DNA of 64,000 nt from Microcoleus sp. FACHB-61 (GCA_014695295.1 JACJNY010000067.1:1-64000); one strand, 5' to 3'; positions 38,282 to 48,653 are shown, numbered from the stretch's first letter. A program made the numbers and translations. The notes: generated from the sequence alone by a model not told the origin.

Positions 38282-38665
38282 TTACCAACCGTCAAAGTAA
38301 GTAAAAACCACCGGAATCACCACCAGAGTCAGCAGGGTAGAAGTCATCAAACCGCCAATTACCGCCATCGCCATCGGGCTGCGAGTTTGCGAACCGGTGC
38401 CAATTCCCAGCTATCATCGCGATCGTTGTCATCAAAATCGGCCGCAACCGCGCCACCCCCTAATCCAGCGTCGCCTCGTACATCGGCTTGCCTTCCTGCT
38501 GATTCACAATCGCGTAATCTGCCAACAAAATCGAATTTTTCGCCACAATTCCCATTACCAAAACCACGCCAATCAAAGCGTACAGCCCGAGAGACTTTTG
38601 TCCCACCAGCAGTCCCAGCAGCGCCCCAGAGATAAAGGCAAGGCCGCCATAACCGTCACCGGATA
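38282..38665 (-). pseudogene. Remnant of an RND (HAE1/AcrB family) efflux permease
   Basis: The minus strand reads the last part of an AcrB-type permease. First PVTVMAALPLSLGALLGLL and YALIGVVLVMGIVAKNSILL, then DYAIVNQQEGKPMYEATLD followed by a TAG stop. Next comes GVARLRPILMTTIAMIAG, a short deletion with a frame change, and GSQTRSPMAMAVIGG with LMTSTLLTLVVIPVVFTYF before TAA at 38282. About 115 of the usual 1040 residues remain. The break at about 38665 meets a dispersed CATCTGCGGTTAAA-type repeat. It lies directly behind the intact adaptor gene (38752-40545), its natural operon partner, so the pump operon has been lost here by deletion. Confidence 0.88.
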
Positions 38666-38671
38666 TTGGTT

Positions 38672-38716
38672 ATCTGCGTTCATCAGCGTTTATCTGCCTT
38701 CATCTGCGGTTAAAAA
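38672..38716. repeat. Dispersed CATCTGCGGTT-type repeat
   Basis: TCTGCGTTCATCAGCGTTTA, then CTGCCTTCATCTGCGGTTAAAAAA. Similar wording recurs at about 31027-31072, 54540-54560, 55507-55547 and (inverted) 62595-62620. It marks the deletion edge of the RND remnant. Confidence 0.55.
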
Positions 38717-38751
38717 AAGGCAAGAATCTCAAAATAACCCACAACCAATAA

Positions 38752-40545
38752 CTATTTACCAACCTTAACCCGATCGCCATCCTTAAGATAACCAGCCCCA
38801 GTAACAACCACGCGATCGCCCGCCTTCAAACCCTTTTTAATCTGTACCTTAGCAGCAGTCAAATCGCCCACAGCACCCCCGGAAATTTCCCCAACTTCCA
38901 CTGGTTGAGCCTGCACCTTGTCCTCGCCCACAAGTTTGTAAACAATAGAACTGCCGTCAGATTGCGGCACAATAGCTTTAGCTGGCACTTTCAAACCTTG
39001 AGCCGTTGCCGTCGAAATGGATGCGCGCAAAAACATTCCCGATCGCAAAAACTCGCTTGCCGCCAAATCAATCTTCACCGTAGCTTGCCGATTTTGCGGG
39101 TCAACTAACGGCGAAATATCTCGCACAGTTCCTGACAACTTAATCCGCTTGTCAGAATCCGAAGTAATCTGCACCGCTGTTCCCGGCCGCACTTGCGCAA
39201 CCTGAGTTTCTGGCACTTTCAATTGCAGTTCCAGCTTGTTCCCCCGAATAATCGAAAAGAGTTTTTGACTCCCCGAAGAAACATCGCCAACGCGAGCAAT
39301 TCTTTCAGCAACAGTGCCGCTATCGGGTGCTCGAACAATAGTTTGTTCTAGTTGAGTTTGTAACTGTTTGACTTGTGCATCATTGCTGCGGACACTTGCT
39401 GCGTTATTTCCGACATTTGCTCTGGCACTGCTGACACTCGCTCCGGCCGTATTCACTTTAGCACGAGCGCTGCTGAGAGCCGCTCTCGCCGTACTGATAT
39501 TAGCTTCAGCAGTAGCTACTTTAGCAACAGCCGATCGCACTTCTTCCGCTGCTTTATTCTGTTCTTCCAAAGCTGTATTTAAGTCAGCTTTAGCTTTGTT
39601 CAAGTCTTGAACAGCAGTCTGCCGTTCCGTCTTGCGTCTTTCCAAATCTTGCTGGCTAATTACTCCCTGAGAAGCCAAATCTTGGGTGCGATTTACTTCT
39701 CTTTGAGCTTGATCTAATTTAGCCTGGGCCGAGGCAATGCCGGCTTTAGCTTGAGTGACACCGGCTTTAGCTTGCTCCACACCGGCCCTGGCCTGGCCGA
39801 CGCCTGTTTTGGCTTGCGCAGCGTCAGCAATGGCTTTTTCAACCCCTGCTTGGGCTTGAGCAACGCCTGCTTGGGCTTCTTGTTGGGCTGACTGGGCTTG
39901 CTGTACCTGAGCTTCCGCTTGTTCTACCGTAGAATTAGCCGCTTGTACTCCCGCAAGGGCTTCGGCAATTTGCGATCGCAGCACCGAATCGTCCAAAACC
40001 GCCATCGTCTGACCTTGTTCTACCGCATCCCCTTCCTTCACCAACACCTGCTTGATTTGCAAACCATTGGCCTGTGGCAGCACCGGCAGCAAGTCGTAGG
40101 CCACGACGGTACCCGTCGCTTCCAGAGTTTCACCCACCTGGGCAGATTCCACAGGCGCCACGGTCACAGTCTGAGCCGTCGCCTGCTGAGTTGCCGGTGG
40201 AATTGGAACTGCGGGACGCGCATTCTGCTTGCCGGCTGTCAAGTTTACTGCTAGCAGCGTTGCAGCCACGCCAATGCCTGCGCCCGCCAACATGGTCGGC
40301 CAACTGAGTTCTTTACGGGGCGCAGCTTCTGGCTCTTCTGGTTCCAAAAGTTCTGATTGTTCCGCCTCCATTTCTGGAACTTCTAGGGCAACTTCTCGTT
40401 CATCTTCCTCAGGAGAGAATTGCCAGCGAGAGCGGTCTGAGACCCCACTTTCAGGTACATCCACTGCTGAGTCTTTGTCGCGCCCGCTCTGCACGGGGGG
40501 AATAGGTTTCTTTTCTTCCGCTTCTGAAAAAACTTGATTGGTCAC
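38752..40545 (-). CDS. RND efflux periplasmic adaptor (HlyD/MFP family)
   Basis: 597 residues. An acidic cytoplasmic N-terminus (1-80) is followed by one membrane segment (about 83-103) and a biotinyl-lipoyl-like half with PQANGLQIKQVLVKEGDAVEQGQ. A very long Ala/Gln-rich coiled coil spans about 190-395 (repeats such as GVAQAQAGVEKA), then the second lipoyl half with TIVRAPDSGTVAERIARVGD, a beta-barrel and a C-terminal membrane-proximal domain with GLKAGDRVVVTG. Such adaptors link an inner-membrane RND permease to an outer-membrane channel. The coiled coil is longer than in typical MFPs of about 400 residues. Its permease gene directly behind is a remnant, so it may now work with an unlinked pump or be in decline. 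Confidence 0.9.
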   Translation of the reverse strand: MTNQVFSEAEEKKPIPPVQSGRDKDSAVDVPESGVSDRSRWQFSPEEDEREVALEVPEMEAEQSELLEPEEPEAAPRKELSWPTMLAGAGIGVAATLLAVNLTAGKQNARPAVPIPPATQQATAQTVTVAPVESAQVGETLEATGTVVAYDLLPVLPQANGLQIKQVLVKEGDAVEQGQTMAVLDDSVLRSQIAEALAGVQAANSTVEQAEAQVQQAQSAQQEAQAGVAQAQAGVEKAIADAAQAKTGVGQARAGVEQAKAGVTQAKAGIASAQAKLDQAQREVNRTQDLASQGVISQQDLERRKTERQTAVQDLNKAKADLNTALEEQNKAAEEVRSAVAKVATAEANISTARAALSSARAKVNTAGASVSSARANVGNNAASVRSNDAQVKQLQTQLEQTIVRAPDSGTVAERIARVGDVSSGSQKLFSIIRGNKLELQLKVPETQVAQVRPGTAVQITSDSDKRIKLSGTVRDISPLVDPQNRQATVKIDLAASEFLRSGMFLRASISTATAQGLKVPAKAIVPQSDGSSIVYKLVGEDKVQAQPVEVGEISGGAVGDLTAAKVQIKKGLKAGDRVVVTGAGYLKDGDRVKVGK

Positions 40546-40967
40546 GGTAGTTCCTCTCGCCGCTATTAGCCTTTGGTTTTTTTATTGTAAAGAAAGATTG
40601 CGGTTTTTATATTTGATTCATTTTAGCGGATAGCGTGAGCAATCCCGCGTCCCCCTTTTGGGTGAGTGCGGCGCCGTTTTACCTGAGAAGGGCGATTTTG
40701 ATTAAATTCGATCAAAGTTTGTTCGATCGACATTTAATTTGATCTGCCTCTGGGGCATACTGAATATTAGCGTGATTTCCGAGCGTGGGGTCGATCGGGC
40801 TGGCATTGTCTCTCCCCAAGTGGCTTGGCCGTCACCTATCTATCAATGCTGAGAAAAGTCAGTCTAATCTTGCACTGATTATTGCTAATCTATACTCTAA
40901 TGTGTTTATTGTAGAATACGGCACATCGGCTGAAAAAGTTGTGCCAGTTTATTAAAAAAACATCACC
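40546..40967. other. Divergent promoter region
   Basis: About 420 bp between divergent genes. A/T-rich DNA lies near 40860-40960. Imperfect inverted sequences (TTAAATTCGATC...CGACATTTAATTTGATC) lie near 40699-40742. No gene is recognised. Confidence 0.4.
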
Positions 40968-42101
40968 ATGAATAGTCTCTTTTCTCCCCTCCAACAGTTT
41001 CTAATTACTTGGCTGCTAGTGCTAGTAACGGGATGGTTTACCCTGACTGCTGTCAGTTATGTTGGGGAACTGGTCAGCATTTTAGTAACAGCGGGACTCA
41101 TTGCATTTTTATTAAATTATGCAGTAAAAAGACTGCAAGTATTTTTGCCGCGGGGACTAGCTGCGGGGCTGGTTTATTTAACTGCGGGTGTGGTAGTAGT
41201 AGTATTCGGTTTAACTATTGTGCCGCCGGTGTTCAACCAAGCGAGCCAGTTGGGCGTGAGGCTCCCGGAATTGCTGGAGTCGGGGCGGCTGCAGCTAGGT
41301 GAATTTCAAGCCTGGAGTGCCGAGCGCAATTTACCGTTTGACGTGCAAATATTGGAGCAGCAACTGTCAGCTAGAGTCCAGGGACAAGTTCAGGCGATCG
41401 CCGGTACGGGTTTAGGCTTGGTTGTAGGTACTGTTAACTGGTTTTTGGACTTAATTTTTATTGTCGTGATTTCCTTTTATATGCTCCTAGACGGGAAAAG
41501 AGTGTGGCAGGGTTTGACCAGCATTTTTTCCCCAGAAATTCGCTATGTTTTAACAGAGACTTTGGAGCGAAACCTCCAGCGATTTGTATCGGGACAGTTA
41601 TTGCTGGGACTATTTATGGCTATCTCGTTGACTATGGCTTTTTGGTGGCTGCAAGTTCCGTTTTTTCTGTTGTTTGCCGTATTTATAGGATTGACGGAAA
41701 TAATCCCGTTTATTGGAGCCACTTTGGGAATTGGTACTGTTAGTATAATTGTAGCGTTTATTGATTGGTGGCTGGCGCTGCAAGTGTTGGTAGTGGCGAT
41801 CGGTCTCCAGCAAATCAAGGATAATTTAGTAGCTCCCCGAATCATGGGCAATCTCACCGGATTGAGCCCGGTAGTTATTTTCACAGCTTTGCTGTTAGGA
41901 GGTAGAGTGGGAGGATTGTTGGGAGTTATCCTGGCAATTCCGCTCACTGGGGTTGTAAAAAGTATAGTAGAAATTGTACTCAATCCCAAATTGCCGCCCC
42001 AAACAGGCTCATTTTTCTACAATCCTTTTAGCGGCGAGCAATTGGGAAAAATAGCAGAAGATGAAAGTAGAATTATTTTGGTTGCAGATGAACAAAAATA
42101 G
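40968..42101 (+). CDS. AI-2E family transporter (PerM/TqsA-like)
   Basis: A 377-residue polytopic membrane protein of the AI-2E transporter family. It has paired N-terminal membrane segments, a central periplasmic/cytoplasmic loop (about 95-150), a membrane segment near DLIFIVVISFYMLLDGKRVW, and a C-terminal bundle with LTEIIPFIGATLG, QQIKDNLVAPRIMGN and LGVILAIPLTGVVK, the family signatures. The family includes exporters of autoinducer-2 and putative ion antiporters; the substrate here is unknown. Monocistronic by position. Confidence 0.92.
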   Translation: MNSLFSPLQQFLITWLLVLVTGWFTLTAVSYVGELVSILVTAGLIAFLLNYAVKRLQVFLPRGLAAGLVYLTAGVVVVVFGLTIVPPVFNQASQLGVRLPELLESGRLQLGEFQAWSAERNLPFDVQILEQQLSARVQGQVQAIAGTGLGLVVGTVNWFLDLIFIVVISFYMLLDGKRVWQGLTSIFSPEIRYVLTETLERNLQRFVSGQLLLGLFMAISLTMAFWWLQVPFFLLFAVFIGLTEIIPFIGATLGIGTVSIIVAFIDWWLALQVLVVAIGLQQIKDNLVAPRIMGNLTGLSPVVIFTALLLGGRVGGLLGVILAIPLTGVVKSIVEIVLNPKLPPQTGSFFYNPFSGEQLGKIAEDESRIILVADEQK

Positions 42102-42263
42102 TCTAATTATTGTAGTAATGACTTCAGTAATGAAAACTTTTATCAGTCAGAAATTCAGTTTTTGCGGCTGATATCCTTAAAAAAGGACTAAAGTCCTTAC
42201 TAAGAACTTTTAATGGCTTTAGTCCTTACTACTAACAACTTAAAATCTCAAACCTAAAAACTT

Positions 42264-43331
42264 ATGAAATGGTGGCAAAATCTTAGAAAAAATCCTCTAG
42301 CTCGGTTGGGAGCAGTGCTGCTGTTAATTTTTTATACAGTCGCACTTTTTGCCGAATTTGTGGCACCTTACGACCCATACGACTCTCAATTAAACGGTTC
42401 ATTGCTGCCGCCGACTCAGATTTATTTAAGCACCAAAGACGGGCGATTTATCGGGCCCCACGTTTATCCGACTACTCAGGGGCCTGTGGATGCGGATACC
42501 GGCGCCCGCGAGGTAATTGTAGACTGGCAAAAACCCTCGGTTCTAGGCTTGTTTGTCAAAGGTTCTCCCTATAAGTTTTTAGGAGTTTTGCCATTAGACA
42601 GGCACTTGTTTGGTACTGCAGGAGAAGGCCAAATTAACATTTTAGGTACGGACGAACAAGCTCGCGATCAATTCAGTCGCTTAGTACACGGCAGCAGAAT
42701 TAGCCTCTGCATCGGTTTAGTAGGAATAGCAATTTCTTTTCCCTTGGGATTGTTTATCGGAGGAATATCGGGTTATTTCGGCAGTTGGATTGACAGTATT
42801 TTAATGCGCTTCGCCGAAGTATTGATGACGATTCCCGGCCTTTATTTATTAGTAGCGCTAGCAGCAGTGCTGCCCCCGGGATTGACAAGCGCTCAGCGAT
42901 TTATATTGATTGTGCTGATTACTTCATTTATCAGTTGGGCGAGTTTGGCGCGGGTAATTCGCGGTCAGGTACTGTCAATTAAACAGCTAGAATTCGTGCA
43001 AGCGGCGCGGGCAATGGGCGCTAATCCAATTTATATTATTGTCCGCCATGTGTTGCCGCAAACTGCAACTTACGTAATTATTTCTGCCACTTTGTCTGTT
43101 CCTGGTTTTATTGTGGCGGAGTCGGTTTTGAGTTTAATTGGGTTGGGAATTCAACAGCCAGATCCTTCTTGGGGGAATTTGCTATCCCTGTCTACTAATG
43201 CTTCAATTTTAGTGTTGCAGCCTTGGCTGGTTTGGCCTCCGGCGATACTGATTATTTTGACTGTTTTGGCGTTTAATTTATTGGGAGATGGGTTGCGCGA
43301 TGCTCTCGATCCTAGAAGCATTCAAAGGTAA
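42264..43331 (+). CDS. Oligopeptide/dipeptide ABC transporter permease, OppC/DppC type
   Basis: 355 residues. An N-terminal OppC-type membrane segment (KNPLARLGAVLLLIFYTVAL) is followed by an unusually long loop (about 40-140) with PYDSQLNGSLLPPTQ. The binding-protein-dependent permease domain has five further segments and the EAA-like motif EFVQAARAMGANPIYIIVRH. The C-terminus (GLRDALDPRS) is typical of OppC. No ATPase or binding-protein gene is adjacent. The likely partner permease lies 6.5 kb downstream at 49809-50834. Confidence 0.92.
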   Translation: MKWWQNLRKNPLARLGAVLLLIFYTVALFAEFVAPYDPYDSQLNGSLLPPTQIYLSTKDGRFIGPHVYPTTQGPVDADTGAREVIVDWQKPSVLGLFVKGSPYKFLGVLPLDRHLFGTAGEGQINILGTDEQARDQFSRLVHGSRISLCIGLVGIAISFPLGLFIGGISGYFGSWIDSILMRFAEVLMTIPGLYLLVALAAVLPPGLTSAQRFILIVLITSFISWASLARVIRGQVLSIKQLEFVQAARAMGANPIYIIVRHVLPQTATYVIISATLSVPGFIVAESVLSLIGLGIQQPDPSWGNLLSLSTNASILVLQPWLVWPPAILIILTVLAFNLLGDGLRDALDPRSIQR

Positions 43332-43717
43332 TTGGGAATTAGATATTTTCTAGCCCCTAAAAAAGCTGAAAACCCTTCGGAGAAAGTCAAAGAGGTCGAT
43401 CGCCCAAAAATGCCTGAAACCATTAAATATACTGGATTCCTACCCATTCGAGCTAAAAACCTTTTTGTATATAGGTTTGAAGCCATTTAAGCTTCATTTT
43501 TTCTCTAAGTCCCGTTAAACAAAACTCTCAAAATATTCGCGGTAAATAGGTAGGCACTGTAAAACGCAACTATGTAAACGATTGTAAAGTATCCTAATGC
43601 CCTATAGTGGCTGACTTAGCCCTGTTTATACCAGTTGCATCGCTACAATTATCTTAAAGTATCAACCTGCAATTTGCTGTAAACTTTTTTCAGTAATCTA
43701 ATTATTCAAGTCCGATC
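43332..43717. other. Intergenic stretch before the TPR membrane protein
   Basis: About 385 bp, A/T-rich, with no recognised gene, RNA or strong promoter match. Confidence 0.4.
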
Positions 43718-45049
43718 GTGAAATTAGAACTTGCCTTAGCTCAATATACTGATGCTCTCACTAACCTAAAATTGGCAAAGTCTGAACCTTCAGAAATAGA
43801 AATTCTCCATATTTTAGTTACTCGCGATGCGATCGAAGAAGCACTCAGCGAGAAAACCCAGCTTTCTGTGGAAAGTTTGGCTAAACTACTCGAATTGGAC
43901 AACTTCCTGAAACAACAAGCCCATGCGATCGCCAGAGGAGCAAATTTAGCAGAATGGCGAGCTACATTTCACCCCTCCACAGAAGCTTGGTGGTGGTTTC
44001 TCGAACCCACCTCCGACGAGGAAGTTTCCCACTCAAATCGCCTCGATCCTTTGTTCAACGGGCTGACTATCGCTGGATTGACGGCGGTAGCGGCCTATAT
44101 GACAACCTTCGTTCAACTCTTTGCCACGGGAGGATTCGGTTTCTTGGAGACCTTAGGCCTGCTGGGACAAGGAGGGTTAATTCTCACGGTAATCCGCACC
44201 TTGCAGAACACAGGACAAGAAAAGATTAAAAACCTGCTCAAAAAACTCAATATTTCTCCCCAGTTTCACAGTCAAGCAACCTTGGGAATTACCGCAATGT
44301 TATTGTTGGCTTCTGTGGGAGTCAATAACTCTTTGCCTGAGATTGGGAAATGGAACTATCGAGAAGGAAAAAAACTCTACAAACAAGGTTTACTGGTAAA
44401 AGCCAAAGCGCAATACGAGCAAGCGGCCAAAATAGCTCCCCAGGATTCTGACATTCTAATTGCCTTGGGAGAAATATACGAATCTTTGGGAGATCTAGAT
44501 CCAGCTCAAAAGCTGTATCAAAGAGTTGTAGAGCGAGGAGATGCCCGCGCCTTTAATAATTTAGGTCGCGTTTATATTAGCAAAAAGAAACTGATTGACG
44601 CTGAATCTTTACTGCGAATTGGATTAGAAGAGTTTACTAAAGGAGCTAGAAAACAAGACAATCAACTCAACTATGAACTGCATCTAAACTTGGGCTGGGT
44701 ACTGCTCGAACAAGGATTTTACGAGGAGGCTGAAAAAGAACTCCGAAAAGCAGTTGATATCGACGAAAAAATTCTAGAAAAACAGCTCGGTGGAGGCATG
44801 GCTTATTGCTTACTCCCAGAGGCTATGAAAAAGGTTATGGAAGGGAGAAAAGATCAAACAAAAGAAAAACAGCGAGCGGACGATCAAAAAGAGAAATTGG
44901 ACTGGGAAAAAAAGTGTATGAGCAAGGCTCGTCCCGAAACGATCGATCAGTATAAATGGTTTATTGATAAGAAAAAACGAGAGATGATTGAGTATATAGA
45001 TACGAGTGGGGTGGTGACTCCAGAATCTCAGCCAAGTACAGAGCCGTGA
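43718..45049 (+). CDS. TPR-containing membrane protein
   Basis: 443 residues from a GTG start. The N-terminal part (1-110) is a helical cytoplasmic domain with WRATFHPSTEAWWWFLEP. Two or three membrane segments follow (about 113-160 and 190-205). The C-terminal part (about 215-345) is tetratricopeptide repeats (YKQGLLVKAKAQYEQAAKIA, then GEIYESLGDLDPAQKLYQ), followed by a highly charged lysine-rich tail. I do not recognise a named family; similar TPR proteins are common in cyanobacteria. A scaffold role at the membrane is inferred. Confidence 0.8.
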   Translation: MKLELALAQYTDALTNLKLAKSEPSEIEILHILVTRDAIEEALSEKTQLSVESLAKLLELDNFLKQQAHAIARGANLAEWRATFHPSTEAWWWFLEPTSDEEVSHSNRLDPLFNGLTIAGLTAVAAYMTTFVQLFATGGFGFLETLGLLGQGGLILTVIRTLQNTGQEKIKNLLKKLNISPQFHSQATLGITAMLLLASVGVNNSLPEIGKWNYREGKKLYKQGLLVKAKAQYEQAAKIAPQDSDILIALGEIYESLGDLDPAQKLYQRVVERGDARAFNNLGRVYISKKKLIDAESLLRIGLEEFTKGARKQDNQLNYELHLNLGWVLLEQGFYEEAEKELRKAVDIDEKILEKQLGGGMAYCLLPEAMKKVMEGRKDQTKEKQRADDQKEKLDWEKKCMSKARPETIDQYKWFIDKKKREMIEYIDTSGVVTPESQPSTEP

Positions 45050-45209
45050 TGAGTAAGATAAAAGTAAGAAATAAAAAATAAAAAGAATGTTCTTTTTACT
45101 TTTTGTTTCCCTACTTGGTTTGAAGTCTCCCTTCTTTAGGGGAACTTCTTTTGTAAGGTGCGCCAGCATTCTTTTTTTCTGAAATTGAATCCTGCGTGTG
45201 CGCTCCGCC

Positions 45210-48200
45210 CTAATTTGGCGGATTAACAGGTAAGCGGATGCTAAAAGTAGAACCAACACCCTCCTGACTTTTTACGGAAATATTGCCGCCCATCATTAGG
45301 CAAAAACGCTGGCTAATTGCTAGTCCCAAACCGGTGCCGCCGTACTTGCGCGTGGTGGAAGCGTCTGCTTGGGTAAAGGGTTGGAAAATGTGCTGCAACT
45401 GGTCTGGATTCATCCCAATTCCTGTATCTGTACAATTAACAACTAAAAATTCTTTACTAGCAATTGAAGATTGAGAATTGGCCGCAGGTTCAGAAGTGTT
45501 TTCTTGTCGTGCTTCGCTGCTGTCGCCCGCAATTTTTTCTCGGCTGGCCGTGAGGGTAATTGTACCGTTTTGAGTGAATTTGGCGGCATTGCTCAGCAAA
45601 TTTAATAAAATCTGCTGCACTTTGGTAATGTCACCGTGCATAGTGCCGATATTGCTAATTTGGTGCAAGTTTAGAGTGTTGCCGTTTTTCTCAATTAGCG
45701 GCGCGGCTGTGGATGCGACTTCTTCAATTAAGGCGGCGATGTCGAAGGTTTCTAAGTAAAGATCCATGCGGCCCGCTTCGATTTTAGAAATGTCGAGAAT
45801 GTCGTTAATTAGCGACAGCAAGTGTCTGCCGGAAGTGCGGATTTTGTCTAAATCTGGGGTGAGTTCATCGTAACCCAATTCTGCCGTTTCTTCTTGGAGC
45901 ATTTCGCTGTAGCCGATGATGGCATTCAGAGGTGTTCGCAGTTCGTGGCTCATGTTTGCCAAAAATGCGCTTTTTGCGGTAGAAGCGGCTTCGGCTGCTT
46001 CTAGGGCGAGTTGCAAGGCGGATTCAAAGACTTTTCGATCGCTAATATCCTCGACGCTGCCTTCATAGTAGAGTACCTCGCCGTCCGCGTCGCAGACTGC
46101 ACGCGCGCTTTCGGAAATCCAAATTACACTGCCGTCAACGCGGTAAACTTCTGACTCAAACCCCGAAATTTCTCCGGATTCTTGCATCACCCGCATAAAC
46201 TTCTCGCGCTGCTGAGGATTGACATAAGTTTGCTCTCTGATGTTTGTGAGATTTGATGTCAATTCTTGGGGACTGGCGTAGCCGTAAATGCGAGCTAAAG
46301 CTGGATTTACACTCAAGAAGTGACCTTCGGGGGTTCTTTGAAAAATACCTTCTACGGCATTTTCAAAGATGCTGCGGTATTTTTGTTCTGCTTGACGCAA
46401 AGCGATTTGTGTGCGCTCGCGCTCGCTGGCTTCGATCGCCAATGATACTAAATCTGCGAGGGAAGCAGCGAAATTTTGTTCTTCCACCGTCCAGTTGCGA
46501 ACAGTTCCCACCTGTTCGATACAGATGACTCCCACTGTCTGTCCGCCGAGTCGCACTGGCGCATCTAAGGTAGAAGTAGTGCCAGCTTGTGAAAAGTAAG
46601 ATTCGGCAAATTCTCTGGTTCTAATATCTGAGAGAGCGTCGTCGGCTGCGATCGTCCGGTGTTCTTCCAAAGCTTTAAAATAAGCTGGATAGTCTGCTGC
46701 TGTCAGTTCGGAACCTTGAGAATGCTGGTGGTTGCTGCGCCTAAATTGGTCGATACATTGGAGTTTCGATCGAGTTTCATCATACAGCCACGCGCCGACT
46801 TTTTCTGTCTGTAGCGTATGAGCAGCCGCTTCGGTGATTTCCCTCAATGCTACTTGCAAATCGCCTCTATACAGCGCTTTATTTCTTGCCAATTCTACCA
46901 AAACCGTATTTTGTTGGAGCAATTGTTTTTGCCCTTGGCGCCGCAAGGCTTCGGCTCGTTTCTGTTCGGTAATGTCGCGGGCTACCAAAATGACTGATTC
47001 TTCTGAAAGCGGCGAAATGCTGGCGGCCACACAAAATTCGCGGTCGTCAATAGTTAAATCGTACTGGATGCTGACAGTTTGCTGAGTATCTAAAGCTGCT
47101 CGGATCTGGTTGAGAAAATTGTCGGCTGTAGCTTGCGGAAACATATCTCCGACTGTTTTGCCAATTAATTCTTCGGCTGGTTTGTACATCAGGGAAAGAT
47201 TTGTGGGGGCGATTTTTAAATAGCGCCCGGTGGAGTCCACAACTATAATTAATTCGTTCATGGCTGCAAACAAAGCCCGCAATTCTGCTTCGGCAGCTTC
47301 GAGTTCGGCAGTCCGCTCTGCTACTCGCTGTTCTAAACTAGAGTTGGTTTGTTCTAGGGCAATAAAAGACGATCGCAATTGCCTGGCCATTTGATTGAAA
47401 GACTGAGCTAGGAGGCCGAGTTCTTTGACGCCTTGAACTTCGACTTCGCCGTTTAATTCTGCGGAGGTGAAGTCGGATGACTCGGACATTTTGGTTAAAG
47501 CTTTGGAAGCTTGCAACAATCGGGTAATCGGTTTGATAACCCAGCGAGTGGTAAAAATTCCGAGTCCGATCGCCAGTACGAAGGCAAAAAAGCACAATAA
47601 GATAGTTGTGCGAGTGTTGGCGTTAATTTGCTCCATAAAGTCTGCTTCCGGGATTGCGACTACAACCAGCCAATCGAGGCCACGACCGTCTTGCAGGGGA
47701 GCAACGGTAATGAATTGACGTTTGCCGTCTATCTCGAAGGTAAACTGTCCTTTTCTGTCAATGCGTTCAAAACTACCAAATCGTTTTTGCAAATATGTGG
47801 AGGCCGATCGAATTAGCAAATTTTTGCTCTGTGTCGCCAACAGCCGTTTTTGTCCGTCTTTGTCGGTGACAAAGGGCAATTCGTCTGTGGAACTGGCGAC
47901 TATTTGGCCGCTGCGTTCGATCGCGAAAATTTGTCCCGACGGGCTAATTTTGATACTTTTGAGAAAATCGCTGATTTGAGAAAGAGTCAGGTCAATTGCC
48001 AATACCCCCCGCAGGTTTCCTGTTTCATTGTAAATAGGCATCACCGGCGTAATCCCCAGAACTGGCGGGGCTGCGAAGACGTAGATGGGAGACCAAGTGG
48101 CTTTTCCTGACTGTTTGGCAGCTTGGTACCACGGTCTTGTACGGGGGTCATAGAACACGGTTTGGATTAGCTCAGTGCGATTTCCTTGGCTGTCCAGGCG

Positions 48201-48653
48201 ATAAATTTGGCGGTTTGGAGCGGTTGATTCGTCTCTGATGTATACTAAGTCTTCTGCTTCTCGCCTGAGCAAGAGGAATTTGCCCTGTTCGTCGCCGTAG
48301 TAGATGGTTGTAGTTCGATCGCTCAGCTTGGTCTGGTTCCACAAATAGCGCTCTAAGTTGGGGAAGTCTTCCGGGTCTATGTTTCCAGAGGCGATCGCAG
48401 CACTATTCATTTGCAGGAATAAATGAGACACATCCCCAAAACTGCGGAAATTTTCTTTAGTCCTCGCTGCGACTTCCAAGCTTAACCTCGTAGCAAGGTC
48501 ATTGACGGCTTTCTGGCCGTTGCGAAACGAAAGCCATCCAGTCACGCCGACTGCTACGGAGATTTGCACCACCAGCGGTATCAACAAGACTAGGCTCAGT
48601 GACATCTTGGGGGAGCTTTTCATCAGACAACTGCTCAGATTTTTCAATAACAT
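45210..48653 (-). CDS. dCache-HAMP-PAS-GAF-PAS sensor histidine kinase
   Basis: 1147 residues from the ATG at 48653. Membrane segments near 18-42 and 345-368 bracket a periplasmic double-Cache domain (YYGDEQGKFLLLRRE, DPRTRPWYQAA, TPVMPIYNETGNLRGVLAID). HAMP, PAS, GAF and PAS follow, then HisKA with H903 (NMSHELRTPLNAI) and HATPase with NLLSNAAKFT, DTGIGM and GTGLGLAIS. No receiver domain follows. An open frame continues upstream to 48938, but those 95 residues do not look like the family and precede the normal membrane start (MKSSPKMSLSLVLL at 48623 is the other option). The Cache domain suggests an extracellular small ligand such as an amino or organic acid. Confidence 0.9.
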   Translation of the reverse strand: MLLKNLSSCLMKSSPKMSLSLVLLIPLVVQISVAVGVTGWLSFRNGQKAVNDLATRLSLEVAARTKENFRSFGDVSHLFLQMNSAAIASGNIDPEDFPNLERYLWNQTKLSDRTTTIYYGDEQGKFLLLRREAEDLVYIRDESTAPNRQIYRLDSQGNRTELIQTVFYDPRTRPWYQAAKQSGKATWSPIYVFAAPPVLGITPVMPIYNETGNLRGVLAIDLTLSQISDFLKSIKISPSGQIFAIERSGQIVASSTDELPFVTDKDGQKRLLATQSKNLLIRSASTYLQKRFGSFERIDRKGQFTFEIDGKRQFITVAPLQDGRGLDWLVVVAIPEADFMEQINANTRTTILLCFFAFVLAIGLGIFTTRWVIKPITRLLQASKALTKMSESSDFTSAELNGEVEVQGVKELGLLAQSFNQMARQLRSSFIALEQTNSSLEQRVAERTAELEAAEAELRALFAAMNELIIVVDSTGRYLKIAPTNLSLMYKPAEELIGKTVGDMFPQATADNFLNQIRAALDTQQTVSIQYDLTIDDREFCVAASISPLSEESVILVARDITEQKRAEALRRQGQKQLLQQNTVLVELARNKALYRGDLQVALREITEAAAHTLQTEKVGAWLYDETRSKLQCIDQFRRSNHQHSQGSELTAADYPAYFKALEEHRTIAADDALSDIRTREFAESYFSQAGTTSTLDAPVRLGGQTVGVICIEQVGTVRNWTVEEQNFAASLADLVSLAIEASERERTQIALRQAEQKYRSIFENAVEGIFQRTPEGHFLSVNPALARIYGYASPQELTSNLTNIREQTYVNPQQREKFMRVMQESGEISGFESEVYRVDGSVIWISESARAVCDADGEVLYYEGSVEDISDRKVFESALQLALEAAEAASTAKSAFLANMSHELRTPLNAIIGYSEMLQEETAELGYDELTPDLDKIRTSGRHLLSLINDILDISKIEAGRMDLYLETFDIAALIEEVASTAAPLIEKNGNTLNLHQISNIGTMHGDITKVQQILLNLLSNAAKFTQNGTITLTASREKIAGDSSEARQENTSEPAANSQSSIASKEFLVVNCTDTGIGMNPDQLQHIFQPFTQADASTTRKYGGTGLGLAISQRFCLMMGGNISVKSQEGVGSTFSIRLPVNPPN

